Below are positions 18,376-27,870 of a stretch of DNA of 64,000 bases, in pieces (the first letter of the stretch is position 1; each line of letters starts with the position of its first letter). Made by a program: the position numbers and the translations under genes. This DNA comes from Cytophagales bacterium (GTDB taxonomy: Bacteria; Bacteroidota; Bacteroidia; Cytophagales; Cyclobacteriaceae): assembly GCA_033344775.1 (NCBI GenBank), contig JAWPMT010000001.1, positions 372,001 to 436,000 of the forward strand, in the 5' to 3' direction. The notes under the pieces were generated by a model, which ran no database searches, had not been told where the DNA came from, and was given only the letters and a program-made list of their open reading frames with translations.

Positions 18376-18532
18376 GGCTGCAAAGAAAAATGGTCTCACT
18401 GCAAACAACTTATTGTTTTACACCAGTGGACAACCATACATATAATATCGATTTCGGTATGTGATTTCCATGTACTTATCCTACGAATGACCCTTAATTA
18501 ATTCAATGGCTTTAGTTCTGGAATAGAAAAAG

Positions 18533-18694
18533 ATGCAATCAGTTAGGAAAAACCTGTACGCAGGACCATCCTCTGCAGCGGCCATTTCATATGAAGTACA
18601 AGGTTATCCGACGAAGATCATCGTAGGACGCGACAAGGAAATTCAAGATTTCGAATTTGATAAGGCCATGGAGCTAGTAGGGCTTCTGGAATAA
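18533..18694 (+). pseudogene. C-terminal remnant of a thioredoxin-like (TlpA-type) gene
   Basis: A 53-codon frame starting at the ATG at 18533. Its reading, AISYEVQGYPTKIIVGRDKE followed by a short helix ending LVGLLE, matches the cis-proline (YPT) region and last helix of TlpA/thioredoxin-like proteins. The N-terminal half with the CxxC site is missing, and a stop codon lies three codons upstream in the same frame. It is probably a gene fragment, with no clear evidence that it is expressed. It occupies an otherwise empty 345-bp gap; the rest of 18376-18720 shows nothing I can name. Confidence 0.45.
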
Positions 18695-18720
18695 TATCAC
18701 TACCAGCTAATTGGATTGGC

Positions 18721-19743
18721 TCAATCTTTGTTCAGATTGTATTTCATGATTGCGCCGTGTTTTCCGGTCTTATCACGTTCCAAAGCATAAAATGGCCCCT
18801 TCGGCCCTGCGCCTTTGCCAATGATTGCTTGAATGGTTGCCATATCTGACTCATTCAATTGAAATGTATCAAGTTGTTTTAATCGTTGTAAATGCCTGGC
18901 ATTTCTTGCCCCTACAATTACTCCGGCAACATTTGGAAGTTGTAAAATGTATTGGCAGGCTACTTCGCCAATACCCACTTCATATTGATCCGCAACACGA
19001 CGCAATACCTTGAGAAGTTCCTGAAACAGCTCCCAGCTTCCGAACTCTTCAATGATCAATCGGTACTTTGTTAACGAGCGGTTTTCCAGGGGTTTATTCG
19101 GTTCAGGTTGATCCAAATACGCATCAGACAAAAAACCGCCGGCGACAGTCCCATAACACAGATATGGGATAGAAAGAGTCTCTGACAGCAAAGGTTGATC
19201 ATGCGCTACCCGTTGATCAAGTACCGAATATTGTACCTGGTTACTTAATAGCCTGATTCCAGCATCATTGAGTGCTGCGACATGTGCTGTATCGAAATTA
19301 GTGATCCCAAGGAATCGGATCTTGCCCGCGTCCTGCAATTCCAGTAGATGTAAGGCGGTTTCCACGTATCCGGGAAATTGATAGTCCCACCAGGCAAATT
19401 GCACCAGGTCCAGTCGCTCCACTCCTAGCCGTTGCAGTGACCGGTCGATAATCTTTTCTGTGTCTTCTTTCTTTAAAGAAGCCAGGGCGTCATAATCAGG
19501 GACATATTTGGTATGTACTTGTACCTCTACTCCGTTGTGAGATTTCAAAAACTGCCCAATCAGTTCCTCTACTCCTGTGTATATATCTGCACAATCGAAC
19601 GTAGTGATTCCTGCCTCTACAAATGCACGCATGTCAGCCAAAGCATCACGATGAAGGATGTTTCCGTGTCCGCCAGCGAGGTGCCAGCCACCTTTGATCA
19701 CGCGAGAGATGGAGTAGTCGGAAGTAAGTTGGTAGCGCTGCAT
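18721..19743 (-). CDS. Aldo/keto reductase family protein lacking the usual catalytic His
   Basis: A 340-aa TIM-barrel protein. The AKR signature is present: TTFDCADIYTGVEELIG (D50, Y55), HTKYV (K79). In the fourth position of the tetrad, usually the His of LQxHWxD, the sequence is VQFAWWDY, so the residue is Ala117. Members of this family use NADPH to reduce carbonyl groups in the cytoplasm. The change suggests altered chemistry or a subgroup with a different proton donor. The C-terminal ALERDKTGKHGAIMKYNLN is typical of the longer members. Gene context (a DUF885 peptidase 54 bp upstream on the same strand) gives no clue to the substrate. Confidence 0.85.
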   Translation of the reverse strand: MQRYQLTSDYSISRVIKGGWHLAGGHGNILHRDALADMRAFVEAGITTFDCADIYTGVEELIGQFLKSHNGVEVQVHTKYVPDYDALASLKKEDTEKIIDRSLQRLGVERLDLVQFAWWDYQFPGYVETALHLLELQDAGKIRFLGITNFDTAHVAALNDAGIRLLSNQVQYSVLDQRVAHDQPLLSETLSIPYLCYGTVAGGFLSDAYLDQPEPNKPLENRSLTKYRLIIEEFGSWELFQELLKVLRRVADQYEVGIGEVACQYILQLPNVAGVIVGARNARHLQRLKQLDTFQLNESDMATIQAIIGKGAGPKGPFYALERDKTGKHGAIMKYNLNKD

Positions 19744-19797
19744 GTTAAAGTATTGTAAACCGGTTAGTTGAGTAATCTCGTTAGTAGACTAATCAGA

Positions 19798-21501
19798 TTA
19801 TTGGTACTCGGCAAAAATACCCTCAAACTCATCGATGGGGATCGGGCCTGTCCGCATGATCGTATCCATGAATAGCGTTAGGTCAAATTGATCGCCCAAT
19901 CGTTCTTTTTCTGATTTCATCAGCTCCGAAAATTGAGCACCTCCATAGAAATATGAGGTGAGTTGCATGGGAGAACGCATCAGTCGATACCAAAGACTTT
20001 TTGCAAACTGAGGCGCGACCAAAGCAGTTCCTGTAGAAAACTTCATGACTTGTTCTTGTGTCCACCCTTCTGTGTGTACCATGACTGAGGTGTAGGCACG
20101 ATTGGCATTTTCGATCCGCTTCCTCAAATGCGCCAGCATCGTCATGTCATTGCCTGCGTCCCATCCTTCATCAAGTGCAACCCGTTCACAAAAGGTCGCC
20201 CACCCTTCAACATAGGGCCCATAAGGAAACAGCAAGCGATGAGGATGTGGCGTTTCGCGGCTGATTTTAAGCTGCATGTAGTGACCAGGAAACAACTCAT
20301 GAATGACAATGATGCGATTGAAAGGCTTGTTAAAAGAAGACCAAAAATCTACTTGCTCCTGCGCAGGTAGCGTATCCGGGATTGAAGGTAAATACAATGT
20401 AGTCCAGGGGTTTGGATCAAATGGAGGCGCAGCACCGACCCAGCCAATTCTTGCGGCTGGCCCTGCACTCTCAGGAGCGGACCGAATACTGAGTGTCTGG
20501 TTTTCCGGCAAGGTGCCCAATCCTTTTTCTTCCACAAACTTGATGGCCTTATCCGTAAGTTCTTGCCAGAATTGCTCATAATCTCTACTGTTCAAAGGAA
20601 TGTCCTGCTCCATGTCTTCCAGTGCTTTTTCCAGACGGCCTTCAAAAGTCTCCGGAAGTGGAGATTGTCTGTAAGCTTTCTGCAAATAGCGAGAAGCCAC
20701 TTCATCCATCAGTTGACGTACCAATTGGATCTCTTCTAAAGCCATATCAGCAAGGCGTTCAGGGATAAGATCACTGTCCGTATACAAAGACAATCGGCGC
20801 GCATATTCTGTTTTGCCCAGGATATCACTTCGATCTGAAATGGAATTACTCAATGTCTTGCTCACATGATCAGACAATTCTTTGATCACCGTTTTGGCGG
20901 ATTGAAGCCGAGCCTCAAATCCATCACATGCGTTGGACTTGATCTGTGCTTTCAGACCATCGAGTGTTTTCAATAATTCATCAAAAATCCGCTGACTGTT
21001 ATCATGATCTTGTTGAGCAACCTGCTTAAGGTTCTGACTTGCCGCATTCGCTAATTGAAGAATGGATGTAAGTCGCTTACAGACCAGGCCTCCTTTCTCT
21101 GAGTTAGTGAGGTACGTTTGCTCTAAAACAGGTGGTAGTGTATTGGCTAACAGTCGCATGTACAAACCCAGATCATTTTCCTGGACTTTTAGCACCTGCC
21201 ACTGATCGATCTCAGATTGGGCCTGCACCCGTAACAACCTCCCATCAATAGGACTAATTTCAGTCTCAGGGCTCTTTTTACTTACCAGCTCAAGGACCTT
21301 AACATTAAAATCAATCCACTGCTGGATCGCTTGACTAGACCGATCCTCATAACTGAATATAGCGGGCCGTATACCGGCCCTTACGGCTTTTGACGGATAG
21401 AACTTTTTCCATTCGTTCATGTATTGATCTTCAAGCGCCTGACCAGACACATCTGCCATAGTAACAATAAGGAGGAATATCGCACCTATCGTTCCTTTCA
21501 T
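19798..21501 (-). CDS. DUF885 family exported protein (putative zinc peptidase), full length
   Basis: A 567-aa protein with a signal peptide (GTIGAIFLLIVTMADVSGQA). The C-terminal third carries HELFPGHYMQ and, about 30 residues on, YVEGWATFCERVALDEGW, the two hallmarks of DUF885, in which His and Glu residues would bind zinc. The N-terminal two-thirds are helical, as in full-length members. It probably acts in the periplasm on peptides. The shorter paralogue is at 13938-15182. It lies upstream of the aldo/keto reductase on the same strand with 54 bp between, so co-transcription is possible. Confidence 0.87.
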   Translation of the reverse strand: MKGTIGAIFLLIVTMADVSGQALEDQYMNEWKKFYPSKAVRAGIRPAIFSYEDRSSQAIQQWIDFNVKVLELVSKKSPETEISPIDGRLLRVQAQSEIDQWQVLKVQENDLGLYMRLLANTLPPVLEQTYLTNSEKGGLVCKRLTSILQLANAASQNLKQVAQQDHDNSQRIFDELLKTLDGLKAQIKSNACDGFEARLQSAKTVIKELSDHVSKTLSNSISDRSDILGKTEYARRLSLYTDSDLIPERLADMALEEIQLVRQLMDEVASRYLQKAYRQSPLPETFEGRLEKALEDMEQDIPLNSRDYEQFWQELTDKAIKFVEEKGLGTLPENQTLSIRSAPESAGPAARIGWVGAAPPFDPNPWTTLYLPSIPDTLPAQEQVDFWSSFNKPFNRIIVIHELFPGHYMQLKISRETPHPHRLLFPYGPYVEGWATFCERVALDEGWDAGNDMTMLAHLRKRIENANRAYTSVMVHTEGWTQEQVMKFSTGTALVAPQFAKSLWYRLMRSPMQLTSYFYGGAQFSELMKSEKERLGDQFDLTLFMDTIMRTGPIPIDEFEGIFAEYQ

Positions 21502-21606
21502 AAGATCGATTGATTTTTCGAGTTCGGAAGTTAGAGATTATCAAATAAAGAGCCGGATCATCAATGACTCATTTGACAATCCTCAAAGACTATTGCTTCA
21601 ACAAGC

Positions 21607-21951
21607 CTAAGCTTTCTTCGTCTGATCTATAATCTCTGCATTGGTCGCATTGTCATGTACAGAATGGATTCCTTTGTCCCTGGCGGACGATGTGGTGTAC
21701 ATCTGACTGTTGCCAATGATCTGCTTATTGGCTGCATGCAACACAAAATAGTGCCGACCGTCTTTGGCTTTCTTTTTCTCAAAATTCGCTTCATCTTTTG
21801 AGTTCACAGCAACAGAACTGACTCCATTTTGACAACTTGCCTTGGCGGTGTAGCCCTGACTAGCCAGGATCACTTCGCCATTTCCGGCTTTCAAGTGGAA
21901 GAAAAAATGATCGTCTTTGCCTTTAAATATTTCGAATTTAGGTTTTCCCAT
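21607..21951 (-). CDS. YegP-like protein (DUF1508, two repeats)
   Basis: A 114-aa cytoplasmic protein with two copies of the YegP repeat: FEIFKGKDDHFFFHLKAGNG with GEVILASQGY (residues 5-35), then FEKKKAKDGRHYFVLHAANK with QIIGNSQMY (residues 57-87). The family is a small alpha/beta fold of unknown function, widespread in bacteria, and often linked to general stress. The length fits the two-repeat form. It is 92 bp downstream of the permease of operon 2 and on the same strand. Confidence 0.85.
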   Translation of the reverse strand: MGKPKFEIFKGKDDHFFFHLKAGNGEVILASQGYTAKASCQNGVSSVAVNSKDEANFEKKKAKDGRHYFVLHAANKQIIGNSQMYTTSSARDKGIHSVHDNATNAEIIDQTKKA

Positions 21952-22043
21952 AGTACTGAGGGTTTAGGTTCATACAATACCTCTCAAGATAGTCATTTAA
22001 TCTTTGATGCTTGCGTACTTTGAATGAACGTACGATTAAGCAT

Positions 22044-24641
22044 CTATTCAGCCCCCAGTACATCTGAAGGATTTGTTCGCGCCACTTGCAAGCTTTTGAT
22101 ACTGATCGATGTGATCGCGGGTAGCAATACTGCAAAGATGGCCAATATGAAAACCGTAAGATGGATGTCGGTCCGATAAGCAAAATTGGATAACCAATAG
22201 TCCAGCAAATAATAAGTAAAGGGGGCTGCAATCAAAAAAGACAACAGGATCAGCCAAACAAACTCCAAGGTCAAGAGCGACCATAATTGCGTGAAGGTAG
22301 CTCCCAATACCTTACGAACACCTATCTCCTTCTGACGGTTTTGCATGACATAAGTTGCCAGCCCAAATAAACCCAAGCAAGCAATCCCTAATGCGAGTAT
22401 TGTAAAACTTATCAGCAACTTCATCGTTGTTTGTTCCTTGATGTACTTCGTTTGAAAATAATCACTCAGGAAATAGCTTTCCATGGTTCGGTCCGGGTGA
22501 ATGGAATTCCAGACCTCTTCCAAATAAGCCATCGTCTCAGTCAAATCCTCTGTATCCAATCTAATGACGAGCTTCCCTTTATTGCTGTATCCATGGCGGT
22601 TACGGATCACCAGAGGCTCAATCGCACTATGCAGTGACGCAAAGTGGAAATCTTCTACAACTCCAATTACTTTAAAGTTGCTCATCAGTGAAGGTGAGTA
22701 ATCGAATATGGTAGCTGTGTCCAAGGATGTTATTCCAAGAGCAGCGGCAGCCGTTTCATTGATGATCACTGCTTTTGTGGTGTCGGTAGCAAAGCTTCTG
22801 GAATAATCACGCCCCTTGGCCATTTTGATGCCTAGTGTATTGATGAAATCAAAATCCGTATTGAACACCTTCACCCTCACTTTGTCTTCTTCAGCACCTT
22901 GTGATGGACGTACATTTCCTACCCACATTCTGATCATCTCACCCGGCAGACTTGACATCAGAGACATGTTTTTTACATGTGGGTTATTGAGTGCCTTGTT
23001 TCGAAAAAACTCATAATGTGAACTGAACTGATCATCGTAATCCAGCGGAATTACAAGTGCTTGTTCCGGTTGAATCCCCAGGTCTTTGGACTGGAAGTAA
23101 CTCAACTGTTGATAGACCACCATCGATCCCGCAACCAAAGAAATTGACATAGCGAATTGAAAGACAGAAAGTCCCTTTCTTAAGATTTGTTTTTCTCTTG
23201 AGCGTGTTTTCGCAAAAATGTCCTGTGGTCTGAATGCTGAGAGATAAAAAGCAGGGTATGTTCCGGATAACACACCCATCATTAGGACAAAAATTAAAAG
23301 AAATCCTATTGAGTTAAATGACCATAAATTGCTTATATACAACACTTTACCAACGATTACTTCAACATATGGCAGTATCAGATAGGTCAGTATGCCTGCA
23401 AAGAAAACGGCCATCAATGCCAACAATGTACTTTCGGTCAGAATCTGCTGAATAAGGGACCTTCGCTCGGCTCCAAGGACTTTCTTCAAACCGATTTCTT
23501 TCATCCGTTTGACACCATAAGCAGTAGACAAATTGACGAAATTGATACCTGCAATTAAAAGAATGAAGCACCCGACGCCCATGAATAATTGTACAGTCAG
23601 ATGATTGCCAACGGGCTCGAACTCATACATCAAATTGGATTCAAGATAAATCGACGTAAGGGGTTGTAATAGTAATCTTGGTAGAGGTGTATCTTGTGCG
23701 TGTTGTTCAACAATTGTTGATAATTTCTGTTGCAAGCTTACAGGATTGGCTTTATCTGAAATTACCAGATAACTATAGGTCCAGAATTCCGCTCGTTGTT
23801 CGGGTGTCGTACCTGTTAAAAAAGAAGCTATCATATGGGCATGAAAATGAGAAGCGGTTGGCATATCTCGATAGACTGCCGTAATCGTATAATTGGTCTC
23901 GTCATTCCTATTCAATGTCTGACCAATGGCATCATCAATCGACCTGAAATACTTATTGGCTATCGATTCACTGATCATCGCAGTATGGGGTGATCCTATC
24001 GGATTTTGTGTATCGCCAGACAATATTTCGAAATCAAAAACTGATGTAAGTGATCCGTCTGCCCACATGAACCCTTCCTCATAATGCCCCTTCCTATTAT
24101 AAGCGGACCTGATCAATGACCTGCTACCCCAGGTGGTCGTGATCCTGGTATATGCTTCTACCTCCGGAAATTGTTCTGAAATCCTTTCTGCCCATCCTCC
24201 ATTGATGATGGCCCAGGGCAGCTTTTCATTGCGATCCGTCAAATCATAATTGAGGCGATAAATCCGATCTGCTTTATCATGATACTGGTCATAGCTCAAC
24301 TCCGTCCGAACAAAGAGATAGATCATAAAAAATGCCACCAGCCCAATGGTCAGCCCCGACAAACTGATGACCGTATAGGAACGGTGTTTAGATAACATAC
24401 GCCACGACATTTTCATGTTAGCATACCAAAGGGATATGCTGGGGTCCGGCTGGCTGTTCAGGATGAGCTTCAAACATGTGATCCACTCCCACAGGAAGAA
24501 AAGTATCGCCTGAAAAGCAGTGGATTCTTCTAATTTTCGCTGGTACAATTCTTCCAGATCTCCTTTAACATTCTCGCCAATCTCGGGAGAGATCCGGGAA
24601 ATGATTCGGTAGCATATTTGTCTGATCTTTTCCATGGTCAA
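22044..24641 (-). CDS. MacB/FtsX-type ABC transporter permease with N-terminal permease prefix domain (operon 2)
   Basis: An 865-aa inner-membrane protein. The prefix domain (residues 1-70) includes ISPEIGENVKGDLEELYQRK. The first helix at about 92-112 (TVISLSGLTIGLVAFFMIYL) is followed by a periplasmic MacB-like domain with ELSYDQYHDKADRIYRLNYD, three helices at about 350-460, a second periplasmic domain, and three C-terminal helices (about 745-860), ending NPSDVLGAE. It differs from operon 1 in the periplasmic parts, so a different signal or cargo is likely. No ATPase gene is nearby. Its start overlaps the PadR stop by 4 bp. Confidence 0.9.
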   Translation of the reverse strand: MTMEKIRQICYRIISRISPEIGENVKGDLEELYQRKLEESTAFQAILFFLWEWITCLKLILNSQPDPSISLWYANMKMSWRMLSKHRSYTVISLSGLTIGLVAFFMIYLFVRTELSYDQYHDKADRIYRLNYDLTDRNEKLPWAIINGGWAERISEQFPEVEAYTRITTTWGSRSLIRSAYNRKGHYEEGFMWADGSLTSVFDFEILSGDTQNPIGSPHTAMISESIANKYFRSIDDAIGQTLNRNDETNYTITAVYRDMPTASHFHAHMIASFLTGTTPEQRAEFWTYSYLVISDKANPVSLQQKLSTIVEQHAQDTPLPRLLLQPLTSIYLESNLMYEFEPVGNHLTVQLFMGVGCFILLIAGINFVNLSTAYGVKRMKEIGLKKVLGAERRSLIQQILTESTLLALMAVFFAGILTYLILPYVEVIVGKVLYISNLWSFNSIGFLLIFVLMMGVLSGTYPAFYLSAFRPQDIFAKTRSREKQILRKGLSVFQFAMSISLVAGSMVVYQQLSYFQSKDLGIQPEQALVIPLDYDDQFSSHYEFFRNKALNNPHVKNMSLMSSLPGEMIRMWVGNVRPSQGAEEDKVRVKVFNTDFDFINTLGIKMAKGRDYSRSFATDTTKAVIINETAAAALGITSLDTATIFDYSPSLMSNFKVIGVVEDFHFASLHSAIEPLVIRNRHGYSNKGKLVIRLDTEDLTETMAYLEEVWNSIHPDRTMESYFLSDYFQTKYIKEQTTMKLLISFTILALGIACLGLFGLATYVMQNRQKEIGVRKVLGATFTQLWSLLTLEFVWLILLSFLIAAPFTYYLLDYWLSNFAYRTDIHLTVFILAIFAVLLPAITSISIKSLQVARTNPSDVLGAE

Positions 24642-24958
24642 CTGGTTTTGGTCATCAAAGCGAACATCTGATTCCTGATCTCATGTGCAGACTCCAGTGA
24701 TGCTCTTCCTGCAGCTGTCAATCGGTAAAATCGTTTCTTTCGTCCCCCTCTTGATTGTGTGGCGCCTCCCTCCCAGGACTCCACCACGCCCTTCTTTTCC
24801 AATCTTTGCAAGGCAGTATGCAGCGCCCCTATGCTGGGTTTTTTGCCCGTTTGCGCTTCCATTTCATCTTTGATACTCACACCATACGATTCATCTCCCA
24901 GCACACCAATGGTTAACATGATCAGTTCTTCAAATTCTCCCAGGTAATTTTTGTGCAT
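24638..24958 (-). CDS. PadR-family transcriptional repressor (operon 2)
   Basis: A 106-aa winged-helix protein. I placed the start at the ATG at 24958 (MHKNYLGEFEELIMLTIGV), which aligns with the starts of the two other PadR proteins; a longer frame opens at 25036 but would run through the repeated operator-like sequences. The recognition region KPSIGALHTALQRLEKKG and the wing GGRKKRFYRLTAAGR are typical. It is expected to repress its own operon; the candidate operator is the pair of repeats at 24976-25017. The stop overlaps the permease start by 4 bp. Confidence 0.9.
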   Translation of the reverse strand: MHKNYLGEFEELIMLTIGVLGDESYGVSIKDEMEAQTGKKPSIGALHTALQRLEKKGVVESWEGGATQSRGGRKKRFYRLTAAGRASLESAHEIRNQMFALMTKTS

Positions 24959-24975
24959 CTGTTCAGTTTTATTTC

Positions 24976-25017
24976 TTTCCTTAACGTAGAGGATATTTAT
25001 TTGTTTCCTTATCGTAG
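24976..25017 (-). promoter_or_regulatory. Direct repeat, candidate PadR operator (operon 2)
   Basis: TTTCCTTAACGTAG (24976-24989) and TTTCCTTATCGTAG (25004-25017) differ at one base in 14 and are 28 bp apart. They lie 18 bp upstream of the padR ATG at 24958. The motif differs from that of operon 1, as expected if each repressor reads its own site. Confidence 0.55.
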
Positions 25018-25243
25018 TAGAAATTGTAATACTCAACTTTTATTTAGGTTAATTGATACTTGTTAATCCAATTTATGATCCAATTGAATAGCGCATATAT
25101 CGGACGTTATGTGTCGCTCAATCACAAAACTCGATCTACTTAACCTTCCGCTATTTGCCTAATTACTCGGTCCAAACGGGTCGTTTTCAGAATAAAATAT
25201 TCTTTACTATCTTTTTGTGCTCAACCTGCCAAGGAAAGCAAGT

Positions 25244-27238
25244 ATGCGATACCTAATCCATGTGATGATCATACTTGGGGTGACCCATGGCTGTCTGGGC
25301 CAGTTGACAGACAGCCTCAGAACTGTTCTATCTCAAAAAGAAGGAGCTGATAGAATCCCGGTTCTACACGAACTGATCATCAGTGAATGGCTGAATTATC
25401 CTGAAAAAGCCATGGAATGCGGTGAAGAAGCCCTGGCCCTTTCCCGCCAATATGGAGACTCCATCAATATTTCAAAATCAATCCGACTTATGGCCGGGGT
25501 TTATTATTATCAAGGTGATTACGATCAATCTTTGATGTACAATGACCAGGCTCTGGCTATCGCTCAACATTTGGGAAACCTTTCGTTGCTCAACAATGGC
25601 TACAATAACGTGGGACTGCTATATCTGGAGGTAGGTAGCTACCAGGTAGCCATGGAATACCTACAGAAAAGCATCGACATTAAAGAAAAACTCGGGGAAC
25701 TTTATGGATTGTCCACCACCCTGAACAACATCGGCAGAATCTTCGATCGGATCGGGGACTATGAAACAGCTCGGGATTATTTTGAAAAGGCGCTTGAGGC
25801 TTCCGCCAAAACAGGTGATCGTGTCGAGATCTACTCACTGAACAATATAGGGTTTACCCATCTCAAAGAAGGACAAAATAGTATAGCAATGACTTATTTC
25901 CGGCAAGCATTGCAACTAGGATATGATTATGGTAACATCTTCTGGGGCACTGCTTCCATGCGTGGCATGGCTGAAATATTTCTAATCCAAAATAAGCTGG
26001 ATTCTGCATGGTATTATACGCAAGCTTCCATGGAAGGTGCCAAAAGTATTGCAGACAAGAAAGGCATTTTGGAAACGCACCAAACCATGGCCAGGTATTA
26101 CCTCACCCAAAAAGCATTCGATCAGACGCTCAAGAATATTGATGAGGCACAAATAATAGCATTACAGCTAGGCGCAAGACAGCAAATGAGTGATAACTAC
26201 AAACTGTACATTCGAGTCTATCAGGAGATGAATGATCCGAACCTCCTTTCCTTCTATCAATCAAAATACATTGCGATGACTGATTCGTTATTTCGTGATG
26301 CAACGGCAAGAAACCTCTCCCTCGTACCCGTTAAACTAAAAGAAGAAGCGGACCGAATCACAATGGCCGAACAAGAGGCAGAGATTCAGCGCCAAAGTGA
26401 TACCCTGAGGTTTTACATCATCATATTACTGATCAGTGTTCCCGGTGTTCTCATACTGATCTACTTATTGAAAAAGAACAAGAAGGCACATGAAGAAGTA
26501 TTGAGTACGCAGAAACTACTCATCACGTCAGAAAAAATGGCCTCACTGGGTGTGATGGCCGCGGGCATTGCTCATGAGATCAATAATCCACTCAACTACA
26601 TCAAACAGGGGGCAGCCGCATTATCCTTCGATACAAAAAATGACGCGACCCCTCAAGCCCGTGAAAATGAAAGGTTGTTAGAAGCCATAGATGAAGGTGT
26701 CACTCGAGCAGCCAAGATTGTCATGAGCCTGGGACACTTTAGCAGACAGACCACCAACATGAATGAAGTCTGCGATGTGAAAGACATCATTGAAAATTGC
26801 TTGTTGATCCTTCAAAATCGACTGTACGGAAAAGTAACTGTGACGCAACAGTTCTCTACACAAAACCTGGTTCTTGGTAATGAGGGCCGATTGCATCAGG
26901 CCATGATGAACATCCTTTCCAATGCAGAACAGGCCATCAAAGATTCAGGATCAATCTCAATTTCATCAAGCGTCAAAGATCAAGAACTCATTATCTCTAT
27001 TCAAGATGATGGTGAAGGAATCCCTGATGATCAACTCTCCAAAATCGGAGATCCATTTTTCACGACCAAATCTCCGGGCGAAGGAACAGGATTAGGGCTA
27101 TTCATTACTTATTCTATCATTCAAGAACACAACGGACAGATGGATGTCCAGTCCAATAAAGGAAAAGGCACCACCTTTACGATCACACTACCCTTGCACC
27201 AAAAAGAGATGCAGGCAAAGAAGTCTCATAAATTGTAG
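25244..27238 (+). CDS. TPR-containing sensor histidine kinase (orphan)
   Basis: 664 aa from the ATG at 25244, which follows AAGGAAAG and opens a signal peptide (YLIHVMIILGVTHGCLGQ); a GTG at 25217 would add 9 residues. Residues about 30-330 hold tandem tetratricopeptide repeats (GNLSLLNNGYNNVGLLYLE). A membrane helix at about 389-411 is followed by a coiled region and a kinase core: H box SLGVMAAGIAHEINNPLNY, N box NILSNAEQAIKDSG, G box GDPFFTTKSPGEGTGLGLF. So a periplasmic TPR sensor drives a cytoplasmic HisKA-type kinase. No response regulator is adjacent, unlike its close paralogue at 57943-59952. A phosphorelay partner elsewhere, possibly the stand-alone receiver at 59949, is conceivable. 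Confidence 0.9.
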   Translation: MRYLIHVMIILGVTHGCLGQLTDSLRTVLSQKEGADRIPVLHELIISEWLNYPEKAMECGEEALALSRQYGDSINISKSIRLMAGVYYYQGDYDQSLMYNDQALAIAQHLGNLSLLNNGYNNVGLLYLEVGSYQVAMEYLQKSIDIKEKLGELYGLSTTLNNIGRIFDRIGDYETARDYFEKALEASAKTGDRVEIYSLNNIGFTHLKEGQNSIAMTYFRQALQLGYDYGNIFWGTASMRGMAEIFLIQNKLDSAWYYTQASMEGAKSIADKKGILETHQTMARYYLTQKAFDQTLKNIDEAQIIALQLGARQQMSDNYKLYIRVYQEMNDPNLLSFYQSKYIAMTDSLFRDATARNLSLVPVKLKEEADRITMAEQEAEIQRQSDTLRFYIIILLISVPGVLILIYLLKKNKKAHEEVLSTQKLLITSEKMASLGVMAAGIAHEINNPLNYIKQGAAALSFDTKNDATPQARENERLLEAIDEGVTRAAKIVMSLGHFSRQTTNMNEVCDVKDIIENCLLILQNRLYGKVTVTQQFSTQNLVLGNEGRLHQAMMNILSNAEQAIKDSGSISISSSVKDQELIISIQDDGEGIPDDQLSKIGDPFFTTKSPGEGTGLGLFITYSIIQEHNGQMDVQSNKGKGTTFTITLPLHQKEMQAKKSHKL

Positions 27239-27319
27239 AAGTCTATATTCCAATTTGAATTCAACTCAAATGGTACTGTCAGAAACAATGATTGCTATAC
27301 ACGTTTTATACTTGCATTC

Positions 27320-27847
27320 ATGAAATGGCTATCACTCATCATCGCACTTGTTTTTCAGGCATTGTGCGTTGCCCAAAGCAAGCAAACGCAACAGTCAAAT
27401 GTGATCACCTTTTCGGCTAAATACATGAATAAAGCCCTGGTCAATGGTGAAGTAAGTATTTATGAAATATCTACGCCAGATGATGATTTTTCAGTGATCA
27501 AAAAGTTCTCGTCCCAATCGTCTTTCCGTAAACCAAACGGTGAGGAAATACCCAATTATAGCTTCGATTTTGATGGGATGACTATTGAGTAATATAATTA
27601 TGGAAGTGGACTAAACCTGATGGGTTTTAGCGTGAAACAAGGAAATTTTATCGAATTCCCAAATGGTAACATAATTCGCCCCGGTTATACCAAAATTTCA
27701 GATTTCTTGTCTGGGCGTGATGCTGCAGACTACACGGACGGTAAATATCGAATTCAAATCCCCGAAATCGAAACAGAATGGGGGTATGAAGGCTATATCA
27801 AAGTCGAAGACGGACTGATCACCGAGTTCTATTATAATTACTTCTAA
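27320..27847 (+). pseudogene. Unknown exported protein gene with an in-frame TAA
   Basis: An ATG at 27320 opens a signal peptide (KWLSLIIALVFQALCVAQ) and 90 codons ending FDFDGMTIE; TAA at 27590-27592 interrupts, and the same frame continues with YNYGSGLNLMGFSVKQGNF to a TAA at 27847. The uninterrupted reading of both halves, the equal codon style and the fitting total length (175 codons) indicate one gene with a nonsense codon, through a real mutation or a base error. I do not recognise the family. It lies 81 bp downstream of the orphan histidine kinase on the same strand. Confidence 0.6.
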
Positions 27848-27870
27848 GAAATCGACCTGAAGGCATGGCG

